Part shown: positions 1-8,547 of the stretch, piece after piece
How positions within the stretch are numbered: the first letter of the stretch is position 1
Layout: every line of letters begins with the position of its first letter
Assembly: GCA_027924025.1 (NCBI GenBank)
Contig: AP026970.1
Location: 2,936,501 to 3,000,500, forward strand
Length of the DNA stretch: 64,000 nucleotides
Source: Comamonadaceae bacterium OS-4
GTDB taxonomy: Bacteria > Pseudomonadota > Gammaproteobacteria > Burkholderiales > Burkholderiaceae_C
Reading direction: 5' to 3'
Notes under the pieces: generated by a model
Database searches by the model: none
What the model saw: the letters and a program-made list of their open reading frames with translations, nothing else
What the model was told of the DNA's origin: nothing
Position numbers and translations under genes: made by a program

Positions 1-187
1 TTGCTGCCATAGGCCCCAAAAAGGCCTTTTTTGGTAGGTTTGCGATGGTACCGCACCGCCTATACACGGGCTTTTCTAATGGAAACCCCTGACCAATCGG
101 TCAGAAACCCTGGTGTGTAATCAGAGTGACACAAAATTGAAATGAAGCACCCATAAAGTGGTGCCATTCGTCCCTCAGGAAAAACCC
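1..187. other. Left-edge region upstream of ugpB
   Basis: No gene is visible here on either strand. It holds a short A/T-flanked palindrome near 15-34 (CCAAAAA, GGCC, TTTTTTGG), which may be the terminator of a gene left of the window, and a 6-bp inverted repeat at 89-104, listed separately. The ugpB promoter must lie here, but I see no convincing -35/-10 pair. Confidence 0.4.
89..104. promoter_or_regulatory. Inverted repeat, possible repressor operator upstream of ugpB
   Basis: CTGACC-AATC-GGTCAG is a perfect 6-bp dyad with a 4-nt centre, 84 bp before the ugpB start. The GACC/GGTC arms resemble operators of TetR-family repressors. That is inference from form alone: no regulator gene is in view, and the usual ugp regulator in enterics is PhoB, whose box I do not see. 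Confidence 0.3.
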
Positions 188-1507
188 ATGTCTATTACCC
201 GCAGAGCACTGTCTATCGCAGCCATTTCCGCTGCCGCATTCTCGATTCCGACACAAGCACAGGCCCAGACCGACATTCAGTGGTGGCACTCCATGACCGC
301 CGTCAACGGTGAATGGGTGAACGACCTGGCCAAAGAGTTCAACGCGAGCCAAAAGGAATACCGCATCCTGCCGACCTTCAAAGGCAGTTATGACGAGTCC
401 ATGACCGCAGCGGTCGCGGCCTTCCGCGCCGGCAATGCCCCGCACATCTTGCAAGTTTTCGAAGTGGGCACGGCCACCATGATGGCGAGCAAAAACGCGA
501 TCGTGCCCGTGGGCAAGGTCATGACCGACGCAGGCTACAAGTTTGATCCCAAGGCCTACGTGCCCGCAGTGGCCGGCTACTACACCGCCCCCAATGGCCA
601 GATGTTGAGCTTCCCGTTCAACAGCTCCACCACCGTGTTTTATTACAACAAGGATGCGTTCAAGTCCGCAGGTCTGGACCCAGAAAAAGCACCTGCCACC
701 TGGGCCGAAGTGGCATTGGCTGGCGCCAAGCTCAAGGCCAGCGGTCACAAGTGCCCGCTGTCCATCGCGTGGCAAGGCTGGACCCAGCTGGAAAGCTTTT
801 CGGCTTGGCACAACGTGGAATTTGCCACCAAGCAAAACGGCTTGGCTGGCTTGGATGCCCGCTTGCGAATCAACTCGCCTTTGCATGTGCGCCACATTGA
901 AAACCTGGCCAACATGGCTAAGCAAGGCATTTTTGTCTACAAGGGCCGCGGCAACGTGCCTGAAGCCAGCTTCGTGTCGGGTGAGTGCGCCATGATGACC
1001 ACCTCCAGCGGCTTCTACGGCAACGTCAAAAAGAACGCCAAGTTCAACTTCGGTTTGGCCCCGCTGCCGCACTACCAAGACGTCCCCGGCGCCCCGCAAA
1101 ACACGGTGATCGGTGGCGCCAGCCTGTGGGTGATGTCAGGCAAAAAAGCAGAAGAATACAAAGGCATTGCCAAGTTCTTCGACTTTTTGTCCAAGCCTGA
1201 AATCCAGTCTGCCAGCCACAAGCGTACCGGCTACCTGCCGATCACGACTGCCGCGTTCCAGTTGACTGAAAAGTCGGGCTTCTACAAAGAGAACCCCGGT
1301 ACTGACGTCGCGGTGAACCAGATGATCCGCAAGGTCACTGACAAATCCCGTGGCATCCGTTTGGGCAACTATGTCCAGATCCGCGCGATCGAGGACGAAG
1401 AGCTCGAACAAGTCTGGGCTGGCAAAAAAACTGCCAAAGAAGCGCTGGACTCCGTCGTGACACGCGGCAATGAACTCCTGGTGCGTTTCGAAAAAGCGAA
1501 CCAGTAA
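188..1507 (+). CDS. ugpB: sn-glycerol-3-phosphate ABC transporter, periplasmic binding protein
   Basis: This is the periplasmic solute-binding protein of the UgpBAEC importer for sn-glycerol-3-phosphate and glycerophosphodiesters. The 439-aa product begins with a Sec signal peptide (MSITRRALSIAAISAAAFS, Ala-rich core, cleavage probably after TQAQA) followed by a family-1 extracellular solute-binding fold starting at DIQWWHSM, as in UgpB. The ATG at 188 is preferred over an in-frame start at 158 because it begins directly at the signal peptide. It is first in a complete ugpB-A-E-C-Q cluster and is separated from ugpA by a strong hairpin, as often seen for highly expressed binding proteins. Assignment rests on sequence and gene order and is secure. 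Confidence 0.95.
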   Translation: MSITRRALSIAAISAAAFSIPTQAQAQTDIQWWHSMTAVNGEWVNDLAKEFNASQKEYRILPTFKGSYDESMTAAVAAFRAGNAPHILQVFEVGTATMMASKNAIVPVGKVMTDAGYKFDPKAYVPAVAGYYTAPNGQMLSFPFNSSTTVFYYNKDAFKSAGLDPEKAPATWAEVALAGAKLKASGHKCPLSIAWQGWTQLESFSAWHNVEFATKQNGLAGLDARLRINSPLHVRHIENLANMAKQGIFVYKGRGNVPEASFVSGECAMMTTSSGFYGNVKKNAKFNFGLAPLPHYQDVPGAPQNTVIGGASLWVMSGKKAEEYKGIAKFFDFLSKPEIQSASHKRTGYLPITTAAFQLTEKSGFYKENPGTDVAVNQMIRKVTDKSRGIRLGNYVQIRAIEDEELEQVWAGKKTAKEALDSVVTRGNELLVRFEKANQ

Positions 1508-1525
1508 GGTTTTTCACTTCCTCAC

Positions 1526-1549
1526 AAGTGGCGGCTTATGCCGCCACTT
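1526..1549 (+). terminator. Intercistronic hairpin between ugpB and ugpA
   Basis: A perfect 10-bp stem (AAGTGGCGGC / GCCGCCACTT) with a TTAT loop follows the ugpB stop by about 20 nt. Only three T residues follow, so it is probably a partial terminator or an mRNA-stabilising 3' structure that raises ugpB transcript relative to the permease genes. Confidence 0.6.
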
Positions 1550-1569
1550 TGCATTTCTGATCGGGACAT

Positions 1570-2457
1570 ATGGCTGCTGAAAAACGCGTCGTTTTCAAAT
1601 CTGCATGGCTGCCCTGGGTGTTGATCGCACCGCAGGTCGCCGTCATCTCCATCTTCTTTTTCTGGCCTGCAGCGCAGGCGCTGCTGCAATCGGTGCAGCA
1701 AAGCGATGCCTTCGGCACCTCGGTGGTGTTTGTCGGGCTCGACAATTTCCGCAATCTCTGGAACGACGCCTCTTACCTCGCCTCCTTCAAAACGACGGCG
1801 ATTTTTTCGTTGCTGGTGGCGGTGCTGGGCTTGACGTTGTCGCTCACCCTAGCCATTTTTGCCGACCGGGTGGTCAAAGGGTCTGGCGTTTACCGTACCT
1901 TTCTGATCTGGCCTTATGCCGTGGCCCCTGCGGTGGCCGGCGTGCTTTGGCTGTTCATGTTTGCGCCCAGCATCGGCATCGTCAGCTATGGCATCCGGGA
2001 GCTCGGCATGTCCTGGGACCCGCTGCTCAACAGTGACCACGCCATGGCGCTGATCGTGATGGCCGCGGTGTGGAAGCAGATTTCTTATAACTTTTTGTTC
2101 TTCCTGGCGGGCCTGCAGTCCATCCCCAAGTCGCTGATAGAGGCGGCTTCCATGGATGGTGCGCGCCCTTGGCGCAGGTTCTGGACAATACAGCTCCCCT
2201 TGCTCTCGCCCACCACCTTCTTTTTGCTGGTCATCAACATCGTGTACGCATTTTTTGACACCTTCGCGATTGTGGATGCGGCCACCAAAGGCGGCCCGGG
2301 CAAAGACACCGCCATCCTGGTCTACAAGGTGTATTTCGACGGTTTCAAGGCCATGGACCTGGGCGGCTCAGCGGCCCAGTCTGTGGTGCTGATGATCATC
2401 GTCATCGCCCTGACGGTGGTGCAATTTAGATTCGTAGAGAAAAAGGTGAATTACTGA
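1570..2457 (+). CDS. ugpA: sn-glycerol-3-phosphate ABC transporter permease UgpA
   Basis: Inner-membrane permease subunit (295 aa) of the Ugp importer. About six hydrophobic helices are visible, the first at about residues 15-35 ([19 protein letters not shown]). The EAA loop that contacts the ATPase is present as [20 protein letters not shown]. The ATG at 1570 follows GGGA. The stop codon overlaps the ugpE start by one base (TGATG), indicating translational coupling. Pairs with UgpE to form the channel. Confidence 0.95.
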   Translation: MAAEKRVVFKSAWLPWVLIAPQVAVISIFFFWPAAQALLQSVQQSDAFGTSVVFVGLDNFRNLWNDASYLASFKTTAIFSLLVAVLGLTLSLTLAIFADRVVKGSGVYRTFLIWPYAVAPAVAGVLWLFMFAPSIGIVSYGIRELGMSWDPLLNSDHAMALIVMAAVWKQISYNFLFFLAGLQSIPKSLIEAASMDGARPWRRFWTIQLPLLSPTTFFLLVINIVYAFFDTFAIVDAATKGGPGKDTAILVYKVYFDGFKAMDLGGSAAQSVVLMIIVIALTVVQFRFVEKKVNY

Positions 2458-3308
2458 TGGTCGAACGACGCCCCTGGCTGGACTTTTTGTCGCACGCCAT
2501 TCTGATCATCGGGGTGCTCATCGTGGCATTCCCGATCTACATCACTTTTGTGGCTTCTACTCACACTGCCGATGCGGTGGTGCAGTCGCCCATGCCGCTG
2601 CTGCCCGGCAGCCACTTGCTCGACAACTACGCCACCGCGTTGGGTGGCGAGCGTCAAGGCTCGGGGTCGCACGCCTCGGTCGGCCGCATGATGGTGGTCA
2701 GCCTGATCACGGCCTTGACCATCTCCATCGGCAAGATCGCGATCTCGCTGCTCTCGGCGTTTGCCATCGTGTACTTCCGCTTCCCGTTCCGCATGGGTTT
2801 CTTCTGGGCCATTTTTGTGACCCTGATGCTGCCGGTCGAGGTGCGTATTGGCCCGACCTACCAGGTGGTGGCGGATTTGGGCCTGCTCAACAGCTACGCG
2901 GGCCTGACGATTCCCCTGATTGCCTCGGCCACCGCCACCTTTTTGTTCCGCCAGTTTTTCCTGACGGTGCCTGAAGAGCTGGTCGAAGCCGCCCGGGTCG
3001 ATGGCGCAGGGCCCATGCGCTTTTTCAAGGACATTCTGGTGCCCTTGTCCCGTACCAGCATTGCCGCCCTGTTTGTGATTCAGTTCATTTACGGCTGGAA
3101 CCAGTACCTCTGGCCCCTGCTGGTCACCACCGAAGAAAACATGTACCCCGTGGTGATCGGCATCAAGCAAATGATTTCTGGTGGCGATGCGCAAACCGAG
3201 TGGAACATCGTCATGGCAACGGCCATGTTGGCCATGATTCCCCCGGCATTCGTCGTCATGTTGATGCAAAAGTGGTTCGTCAAAGGCTTGGTGGACACCG
3301 AGAAATAA
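2457..3308 (+). CDS. ugpE: sn-glycerol-3-phosphate ABC transporter permease UgpE
   Basis: Second permease subunit (283 aa) of the Ugp importer, MalG-like. The N-terminal helix lies at about residues 12-32 and the EAA loop reads EAARVDGAGPMRFFKDILVP. The later segment with YGWNQYLWPLL is typical of UgpE. It starts on the last base of ugpA and is followed after 49 bp by ugpC. Normal length for the family. Confidence 0.95.
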   Translation: MVERRPWLDFLSHAILIIGVLIVAFPIYITFVASTHTADAVVQSPMPLLPGSHLLDNYATALGGERQGSGSHASVGRMMVVSLITALTISIGKIAISLLSAFAIVYFRFPFRMGFFWAIFVTLMLPVEVRIGPTYQVVADLGLLNSYAGLTIPLIASATATFLFRQFFLTVPEELVEAARVDGAGPMRFFKDILVPLSRTSIAALFVIQFIYGWNQYLWPLLVTTEENMYPVVIGIKQMISGGDAQTEWNIVMATAMLAMIPPAFVVMLMQKWFVKGLVDTEK

Positions 3309-3357
3309 GTCCTCGCCACCCCGACGTCCCCTCTTACAACCCCAATTACGGTAATTT

Positions 3358-4395
3358 ATGGCTTCCATCGAACTCCACAACATCATCAAACGCTATGGGC
3401 ATGGCAAAACGGCCAACCAGGTCATCCACGGGGTGAATGCCCAAATTCAGGATGGTGAATTCATCGTCATCGTCGGCCCCAGCGGCTGCGGCAAATCCAC
3501 GCTATTGCGCATGGTGGCCGGCCTAGAAGAAGTGAGCGAAGGCCAAATCTCCATCGGCGGGCGCGTGGTCAACGACCTGGAGCCCAGCGAGCGCGACATT
3601 GCCATGGTGTTCCAGAACTATGCGCTTTACCCGCACATGAGCGTGTTCGAGAATATGGCCTATGGCCTCAAGATCGCCAATGTGCCCATGGACGAGATCA
3701 AGCGCCGCGTCGACAAAGCCGCCAAGATTCTCGAACTCGCCCCCTACCTCGAGCGCAAGCCCAAAGCCCTGTCAGGTGGTCAGCGCCAGCGTGTGGCCAT
3801 GGGCCGCGCCATCGTGCGCCAGCCCCAGGTGTTTTTGTTTGACGAGCCGCTCTCCAACCTGGATGCCAAGCTGCGCGCCCAGACGCGACTGGAGATTCAG
3901 AAGCTGCACCGCGAGCTGGGCATTACCAGCCTGTTTGTGACGCACGACCAGGTCGAGGCCATGACCCTGGCCCAGCGCATGATCGTGATGAACGGCGGCG
4001 TGATGGAGCAGTTCGGCACGCCCGAAGAGGTCTACACCCGCCCGGCCAGCACCTTTGTGGCCAGCTTCATTGGCAGCCCGCCCATGAACCTGCTCAAGAA
4101 CGCACCAGACGCCAAGGCGGGTGTGATCACCGGCATCCGCCCCGAGCATCTGGACATCACCCCTGGCGGCTGGGCCCTGCAAGTAGAAGCTGTCGAAATG
4201 CTGGGTGCCGAGCGTCTGATCTACGGCAAATGGGCGCACAAATTGAATGCTGCGGATGCAGATGAGACGGTCATCATCCGTATCGAGGAATCGCAGCCGG
4301 CACCCGCTCTGGGCACCACGCTGCATGTGACGCCGCGCGCTGACCGCATTCACCACTTCAATGCTACGACCGGCAAGCGGTTGGAGTCGGTATGA
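3358..4395 (+). CDS. ugpC: sn-glycerol-3-phosphate ABC transporter ATP-binding protein UgpC
   Basis: Cytoplasmic ATPase (345 aa) that powers the Ugp importer. Walker A is GPSGCGKST (about residues 41-49), the Q-loop follows in [14 protein letters not shown], the ABC signature is [14 protein letters not shown], Walker B is [12 protein letters not shown], and the switch histidine is in VTHDQ. The C-terminal regulatory OB-like domain (TOBE/MalK type) fills the last ~100 residues. It overlaps ugpQ by 4 bases (ATGA). Close MalK/UgpC relatives are told apart here by the neighbours. Confidence 0.95.
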   Translation: MASIELHNIIKRYGHGKTANQVIHGVNAQIQDGEFIVIVGPSGCGKSTLLRMVAGLEEVSEGQISIGGRVVNDLEPSERDIAMVFQNYALYPHMSVFENMAYGLKIANVPMDEIKRRVDKAAKILELAPYLERKPKALSGGQRQRVAMGRAIVRQPQVFLFDEPLSNLDAKLRAQTRLEIQKLHRELGITSLFVTHDQVEAMTLAQRMIVMNGGVMEQFGTPEEVYTRPASTFVASFIGSPPMNLLKNAPDAKAGVITGIRPEHLDITPGGWALQVEAVEMLGAERLIYGKWAHKLNAADADETVIIRIEESQPAPALGTTLHVTPRADRIHHFNATTGKRLESV

Positions 4396-5210
4396 CGGCA
4401 GAGAACGTGTTCGACCTGCCCGCATGGCCCTACCCCCGCTGGGTCGCCCACCGGGGAGCCGGCAAGCTGGCGCCCGAGAACACGCTGGCCGCCTTCCGCC
4501 TGGGTGCCAGCCACGGCTACCGCATGTTCGAATGCGACGTGAAGCTCAGCGCCGACGGCGTGCCGTTTCTACTGCACGACGCCACCCTTACCCGTACCAC
4601 CAATGCATCAAAAAGGCCTCTAGCGCTCGTAGATATTGCGCAAGTAGCTATCAAAGATGTAGCAAATGAGGCTATCGCAGGCAACCACTCGTGGGCCACG
4701 TTGAGCCAGCTCGATGCCGGCGCTTGGCACAGCCGTGCCTATGCGGGCGAGACCATTCCCACGCTGGACGGCATTGCCGCCTATTGCATCCGCAACGGCT
4801 ACTTGCTGAACATCGAGATCAAGCCCACCCCCGGCACCGAGCGCCACACCGGCGAGGTGGTAGCTCTCCACGCTGCTCGGCTGTGGGCGGGCCAGGCCGT
4901 GCCACCGCTGCTCACCTCGTTCAGCCCCGACGCACTGGAAGGCGCGCGGGCCATGCAGCCCGAGTTGCCCCGCGGCCTGTTGCTCGACACCCTATGGACC
5001 GGCTGGCTGGAAACCGCGCTGCGCCTGGGCTGCCAAGCCATTGTGTGCAACCACGCCCTATGGGACTGCCGCACCGTCACCCAGGCCAAAGCGGCCGGCA
5101 TGCGCACCCTGAGCTACACGGTGAACGACGAGTGGGCCGCCCAGCGCCTGATCGACCTGGATACCGACGGCATCATCACCGACCGCGTGGATTTGTTCAG
5201 CCCGGTGTAA
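4392..5210 (+). CDS. ugpQ: Glycerophosphodiester phosphodiesterase
   Basis: Hydrolyses glycerophosphodiesters to glycerol-3-phosphate plus alcohol, in the cytoplasm after Ugp uptake. GDPD-family motifs are visible: [33 protein letters not shown] and the downstream NIEIKPTPG. Between LTRTTN and [11 protein letters not shown] there are about 30 residues where relatives have about 8-10. That extra segment ([19 protein letters not shown]) is encoded by a dispersed repeat lying in-frame (4611-4667). The frame and catalytic residues are preserved, so the enzyme is probably active. Confidence 0.93.
   Translation: MTAENVFDLPAWPYPRWVAHRGAGKLAPENTLAAFRLGASHGYRMFECDVKLSADGVPFLLHDATLTRTTNASKRPLALVDIAQVAIKDVANEAIAGNHSWATLSQLDAGAWHSRAYAGETIPTLDGIAAYCIRNGYLLNIEIKPTPGTERHTGEVVALHAARLWAGQAVPPLLTSFSPDALEGARAMQPELPRGLLLDTLWTGWLETALRLGCQAIVCNHALWDCRTVTQAKAAGMRTLSYTVNDEWAAQRLIDLDTDGIITDRVDLFSPV
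4611..4667 (+). repeat. Dispersed ~50-bp repeat, copy 1 (in-frame inside ugpQ)
   Basis: It shares CTCTAGCGCTC, TATTGCGC, AGCTA and GTAGCAAAT-type blocks in the same order and spacing as the intergenic copy at 14496-14548, about three quarters identical over ~50 bp by eye. The element is partly palindromic (TAGCGC with GCGCAAGTAGCTA). It is translated as part of UgpQ. Confidence 0.7.
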
Positions 5211-5282
5211 ACACGCCCCTGCGGCGAGCGCGCTACAGGAATGCCCTCTTGCGCGCGGGCTGCCGGGTTCTACACTACCCCG

Positions 5283-6068
5283 ATGACGACAGACGACTCC
5301 GCCAGCCCCGGCCGTCCCAGCAGGCGCACATGGCTGCTATCGGCGGCCGCCCTGGCTATCGCTACGGGCAGCACAACGAGCCGCGCCAAAGACACGCGAA
5401 CTTTCAAGTTTGTGTATGCCGACAACTTTCCGCCCCTCTCCTACCTGGACAAGGGCGTGCTGCGCGGCACCTCGCCCCGCATCGTCGAGGAGCTGTTCAA
5501 CAAGCGGCTCCAACTGGGCGTTACCCACTATGCATACCCGTGGGCCCGGGCGCAATCCATGGTGCAACACGGCGAGGCGGATGGTTTTGTGAGCGCAGCC
5601 ACTCCGGCGCGTCTGGAATACACCGTGGCGAGCACCGAGCCGCTGCTGCAAGCGCGGTTGAGCGCCTACGCACGCGTGGACCACCCTCAGTTTGCCAAGT
5701 ACCTCAAGTTCCAAGCGAATACCGATCTCGCAGGCCTCAAGCTCGGCAGCATCTTGGGCAACAGCTGGACCAAAGCCACCCTGGGCTCCCAGCACGTGGA
5801 ATACGTGCGGGACCGGGAGCAGGCCTTCCGCATGCTGCTGGCTGGCCGGTTCGATGTGTTTGTGGAAGTCGAGGATGTCGCGGAGCCCGCACTCAAGGCC
5901 CTCGGGCTGGACGATGGCATCAAGGCCATTCCGCTGGTGCTCGCTACGGATGATGTGAAGGTTTGCATCGGCAAGCATTCCCCCCTGGTCGGGCGCATGC
6001 GCGAGATCGACGAGACGATCCGCGCCATGCGCAAAGACGGCACCATGGCCCGCTTGCGCAAGCCCTGA
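5283..6068 (+). CDS. Orphan periplasmic solute-binding protein (family 3-like)
   Basis: A 261-aa secreted protein of the amino-acid-type (family 3) extracellular binding fold, without adjacent permease or ATPase. The N-terminus SRRTWLLSAAALAIATG carries twin arginines before a hydrophobic core, so export may be by Tat or Sec. The mature part opens with FKFVYADNFPPLSYLDKGVLR, the usual ligand-site start, and ends RKDGTMARL, typical of family 3. The ATG at 5283 is chosen because it directly precedes the signal peptide; an ATG at 5241 is possible. Such orphans can serve as sensors or recruit distant permeases. Ligand unknown. Confidence 0.75.
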   Translation: MTTDDSASPGRPSRRTWLLSAAALAIATGSTTSRAKDTRTFKFVYADNFPPLSYLDKGVLRGTSPRIVEELFNKRLQLGVTHYAYPWARAQSMVQHGEADGFVSAATPARLEYTVASTEPLLQARLSAYARVDHPQFAKYLKFQANTDLAGLKLGSILGNSWTKATLGSQHVEYVRDREQAFRMLLAGRFDVFVEVEDVAEPALKALGLDDGIKAIPLVLATDDVKVCIGKHSPLVGRMREIDETIRAMRKDGTMARLRKP

Positions 6069-6089
6069 GCCGTGCCGGGGCTTAGCGAC

Positions 6090-6749
6090 TCAGCGGCCCA
6101 GCACCCAATCCACCGCCGACTGCATATCAGGCAACACGATGGTGGCAGCCCGGAAGTCTTGGCCCGCCGACATCGGGGTTGGAATCGCCACACAGGCCAG
6201 CCCCGCCGCCACGGCAGCGGCTACACCGTGCTCGGTGTCCTCAAAGGCCACCGCCTCATGGGCCTGCAAGCCCATGTGCTGCAGCGCCAGCAGGTAGCAA
6301 TCGGGCGCGGGCTTGCTGTGCACCACCTCATCGGCAGATACCACCACTTCAAACTCCGGCGCCATGGCGTGTGATCGCAGGGTGGCAGCAATGGCAAACA
6401 TGCGCGCGCCAGTGACCACGCCTTTGCGCAGACCGGCAGCGTTCAGGCGCGCCAGTGATTCGCGCACGCCGGGCATCAGCGGGAAGGCGTGGGTTTGCAG
6501 ATACACCGCTGCCGCGCTGTTTTTGGCCTCTGCCAAGGCCTCGGCGCTGGGCGACAAGCCGTAGCGCTGCCGCACATCTTCCCCATTGGCCAAGGCGGGC
6601 ACGCCGGAGTAATGCTGCATGTACACGTCCCGCGGAATCTCTACGCCATAGGGCTGGAGCACCTGGTTCCACAAAGCGTGGTGCACCGCCTCGGAATCAA
6701 CCAAGGTGCCGTCGTGGTCAAACAAAACCGCCTTGAACCGTGAAGACAT
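6090..6749 (-). CDS. HAD-superfamily sugar-phosphatase / phosphoglucomutase-like hydrolase
   Basis: A 219-aa cytoplasmic haloacid-dehalogenase enzyme of the beta-phosphoglucomutase/GPP subfamily. Motif I is FDHDGTLVDS near the N-terminus with the nucleophile and acid/base aspartates, motif II is GVVTGA, the lysine motif is in EVVHSKPAPDCYL, and motif III is AVAFEDTEHGVAAAVAAG. The alpha-helical cap lies between. The ATG at 6749 (MSSRFKAVLFDHDG) is chosen over one 66 bp upstream because it gives the canonical start. Substrate cannot be read from the sequence. Confidence 0.88.
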   Translation of the reverse strand: MSSRFKAVLFDHDGTLVDSEAVHHALWNQVLQPYGVEIPRDVYMQHYSGVPALANGEDVRQRYGLSPSAEALAEAKNSAAAVYLQTHAFPLMPGVRESLARLNAAGLRKGVVTGARMFAIAATLRSHAMAPEFEVVVSADEVVHSKPAPDCYLLALQHMGLQAHEAVAFEDTEHGVAAAVAAGLACVAIPTPMSAGQDFRAATIVLPDMQSAVDWVLGR

Positions 6750-6793
6750 AGAACTCCGGGGAAAAAAGAGGCAAAAAAAGAGGCCGCAGCGCT

Positions 6794-7072
6794 TCAGCGG
6801 CGCATTGCCCACCACTGGCTGGCGGCACAGGCCAGCACCATGGCGGCGTAGCTGAGCATCTTGCCGTCGCGTCCGAAGAACACGAGGCCGCCCACCAAGG
6901 CGACCAGACCCGCTACAAAATTGATAGCTACCTGCGCACGCAGACCGTGAGCCACTGGCACTTTTTTATACAAAAGTGGGGCGAGAAGGGCCAGCAGCAG
7001 CCCCACAAACAAGGCGGGGGCCGCAAAATTCAACAGGTGGTTCAGGAGATCGAGTGGGCCCATGGCGGTCAT
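6794..7072 (-). CDS. Small conserved-looking inner-membrane protein, unknown function
   Basis: A 92-aa protein with three hydrophobic segments (around LLNFAAPALFVGLLLALLAP, VAINFVAGLVALVGGLVFF and YAAMVLACAASQWWAM). I do not recognise a family. It lies divergent to hemA, 67 bp apart. Part of the second segment (RAQVAINFVAG) is encoded by a half copy of the dispersed repeat, in the same reading frame as the copies in ugpQ and rmlD. The start is uncertain (7072 or 7063). Confidence 0.6.
   Translation of the reverse strand: MTAMGPLDLLNHLLNFAAPALFVGLLLALLAPLLYKKVPVAHGLRAQVAINFVAGLVALVGGLVFFGRDGKMLSYAAMVLACAASQWWAMRR
6911..6944 (-). repeat. Dispersed repeat, half copy (inside small membrane-protein gene)
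   Basis: Read on the minus strand it gives GCGCAGGTAGCTATCAA followed by TTTTGTAGC. This matches the right half of the ugpQ copy (GCGCAAGTAGCTATCAA then GATGTAGC), and it is translated in the equivalent frame (AQVAI). Confidence 0.55.
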
Positions 7073-7119
7073 TGCAAAGGCCAATCTAGGATTTGGCGGG
7101 GTGGGTAGACGCTGGATTT

Positions 7120-7125
7120 TATAAT
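7120..7125 (+). promoter_or_regulatory. Candidate hemA -10 element
   Basis: A perfect TATAAT hexamer lies 15 bp before the hemA ATG. No good -35 sits at 16-18 bp, so the transcript would have a very short leader and the promoter call is tentative. Confidence 0.4.
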
Positions 7126-7139
7126 CGGCGTCTAAACAT

Positions 7140-8399
7140 ATGGCAGTCTGGGCATTAGGCATCAATCACACCACCGCACCGCTGGATATGCGGGGCCGGT
7201 TTGCGTTCGCCAGTGACCAGATCGCACCGCAGCTCCACGGGCTGCGCCAGAGCATGGCCCGCCCCCCGGAAGCGGCCATCGTCTCCACCTGCAACCGCAC
7301 CGAGATCTACTGCGCAGGCGATGAAGCCGCGCTGGACCATACCCTCGCCTGGCTGGCCCAGAGCGGCGGCATCTCGGCCAACGAACTGCGCTCCCACACC
7401 TACCGCCTGGAAGACCAGGAAGCCGCCCGCCATGCTTTCCGCGTGGCCAGTGGCCTAGACAGCATGGTGCTAGGCGAGCCCCAAATCCTGGGGCAGCTCA
7501 AAGACGCGGTGCGAGTGGCTGACGAGGCAGGCGCTTTGGGCACCACGCTCTCCCAGCTTTTCCAACGCTCGTTCGCAGTCGCCAAAGAGGTGCGCACCTC
7601 CACCGAGATCGGCGCGCACAGCATCAGCATGGCCGCTGCCGCAGTGCGCCTGGCCGGCAATTTGTTTGAAGACTTGGCCAAAGTGAAAGTGCTGTTTGTG
7701 GGTGCGGGCGAGATGATCGAGCTCTGCGCTACGCACTTTGCCGCCAAGAACCCCAAAGCCATCGCGATTGCCAATCGCACGCTAGAGCGGGGCGAAAAGC
7801 TGGCCAGCCGCTTCGGCGGCGAGGTCATGCGCCTGGCCGACTTGCCCGAGCGGCTGCACGAGTTTGACGCTGTCATCAGCTGCACCGCCAGCACCCTGCC
7901 CATCATCGGCTTGGGCGCGGTGGAGCGGGCACTGAAAAAACGCAAGCACCGCCCCATGTTCATGGTGGACCTCGCCGTGCCGCGCGACATCGAACCCGAA
8001 GTCAAAGCGCTGGGAGATGTGTACCTTTACACCGTGGACGACTTGGCCGGCGTGGTGCAAACCGCCCAAGCGAACCGCCAGGCCGCCGTGGCCCAAGCGG
8101 AGGCTATTGTGGACGCCGGGGTGCAAAGCTTTATGCACTGGGTAGACCAGCGCAGCGCCGTGCCCCTGATCCAGCAGCTCAACGCCCAAGCCGAAGAATG
8201 GCGCGCCATGGAACTGGCCCGCGCCCGCAAGATGCTGGCCAAGGGCGAAGATGTGGACGCCGTGCTCGAAGCCCTGGCCAAAGGCCTGAGCCAGAAGATG
8301 CTGCATGGCGCCATGGCCGAGCTGCATGCCGGGGATGCTGCGGCGCGTGAAAGGGCGGGCAACGCGATTTCGCACTTTTTCTTGCGGAACAAGCGTTAG
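7140..8399 (+). CDS. hemA: Glutamyl-tRNA reductase
   Basis: First step of C5-pathway tetrapyrrole synthesis: NADPH-dependent reduction of glutamyl-tRNA(Glu) to glutamate-1-semialdehyde in the cytoplasm. The 419-aa product has the N-terminal catalytic domain with ISTCNRTE-type motif ([11 protein letters not shown], catalytic Cys near residue 50), [19 protein letters not shown], an NADP-binding domain ([14 protein letters not shown]) and a C-terminal dimerisation domain. It heads a hemA-prfA pair. Confidence 0.97.
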   Translation: MAVWALGINHTTAPLDMRGRFAFASDQIAPQLHGLRQSMARPPEAAIVSTCNRTEIYCAGDEAALDHTLAWLAQSGGISANELRSHTYRLEDQEAARHAFRVASGLDSMVLGEPQILGQLKDAVRVADEAGALGTTLSQLFQRSFAVAKEVRTSTEIGAHSISMAAAAVRLAGNLFEDLAKVKVLFVGAGEMIELCATHFAAKNPKAIAIANRTLERGEKLASRFGGEVMRLADLPERLHEFDAVISCTASTLPIIGLGAVERALKKRKHRPMFMVDLAVPRDIEPEVKALGDVYLYTVDDLAGVVQTAQANRQAAVAQAEAIVDAGVQSFMHWVDQRSAVPLIQQLNAQAEEWRAMELARARKMLAKGEDVDAVLEALAKGLSQKMLHGAMAELHAGDAAARERAGNAISHFFLRNKR

Positions 8400-8437
8400 C
8401 TGGGGTCACAGTCTGGGTTCACCCCACTCTCCCCCAG

Positions 8438-8465
8438 CCCCTCTCGCCCCGCTGGGCGAGAGGGG
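8438..8465. repeat. Perfect 12-bp inverted repeat between hemA and prfA
   Basis: CCCCTCTCGCCC and GGGCGAGAGGGG flank a CGCT loop. There is no T-run, so it is not a standard intrinsic terminator. C-rich sequence precedes it (8421-8437). It could be an mRNA-stability hairpin or a short mobile palindrome. Confidence 0.6.
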
Positions 8466-8547
8466 AGCTAAACAGCCACATTTTGTTTTCTCGCTTCGAC
8501 CAAGCTTCTACGGTCGTCGCATTCATCGCCTCACCATTTAGCCACTC

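Noticed and set aside
4691-5953. 420-codon plus-strand frame spanning ugpQ and the solute-binding protein gene
   Set aside because: Its translation is Arg/His-rich and crosses two well-supported genes in another frame.
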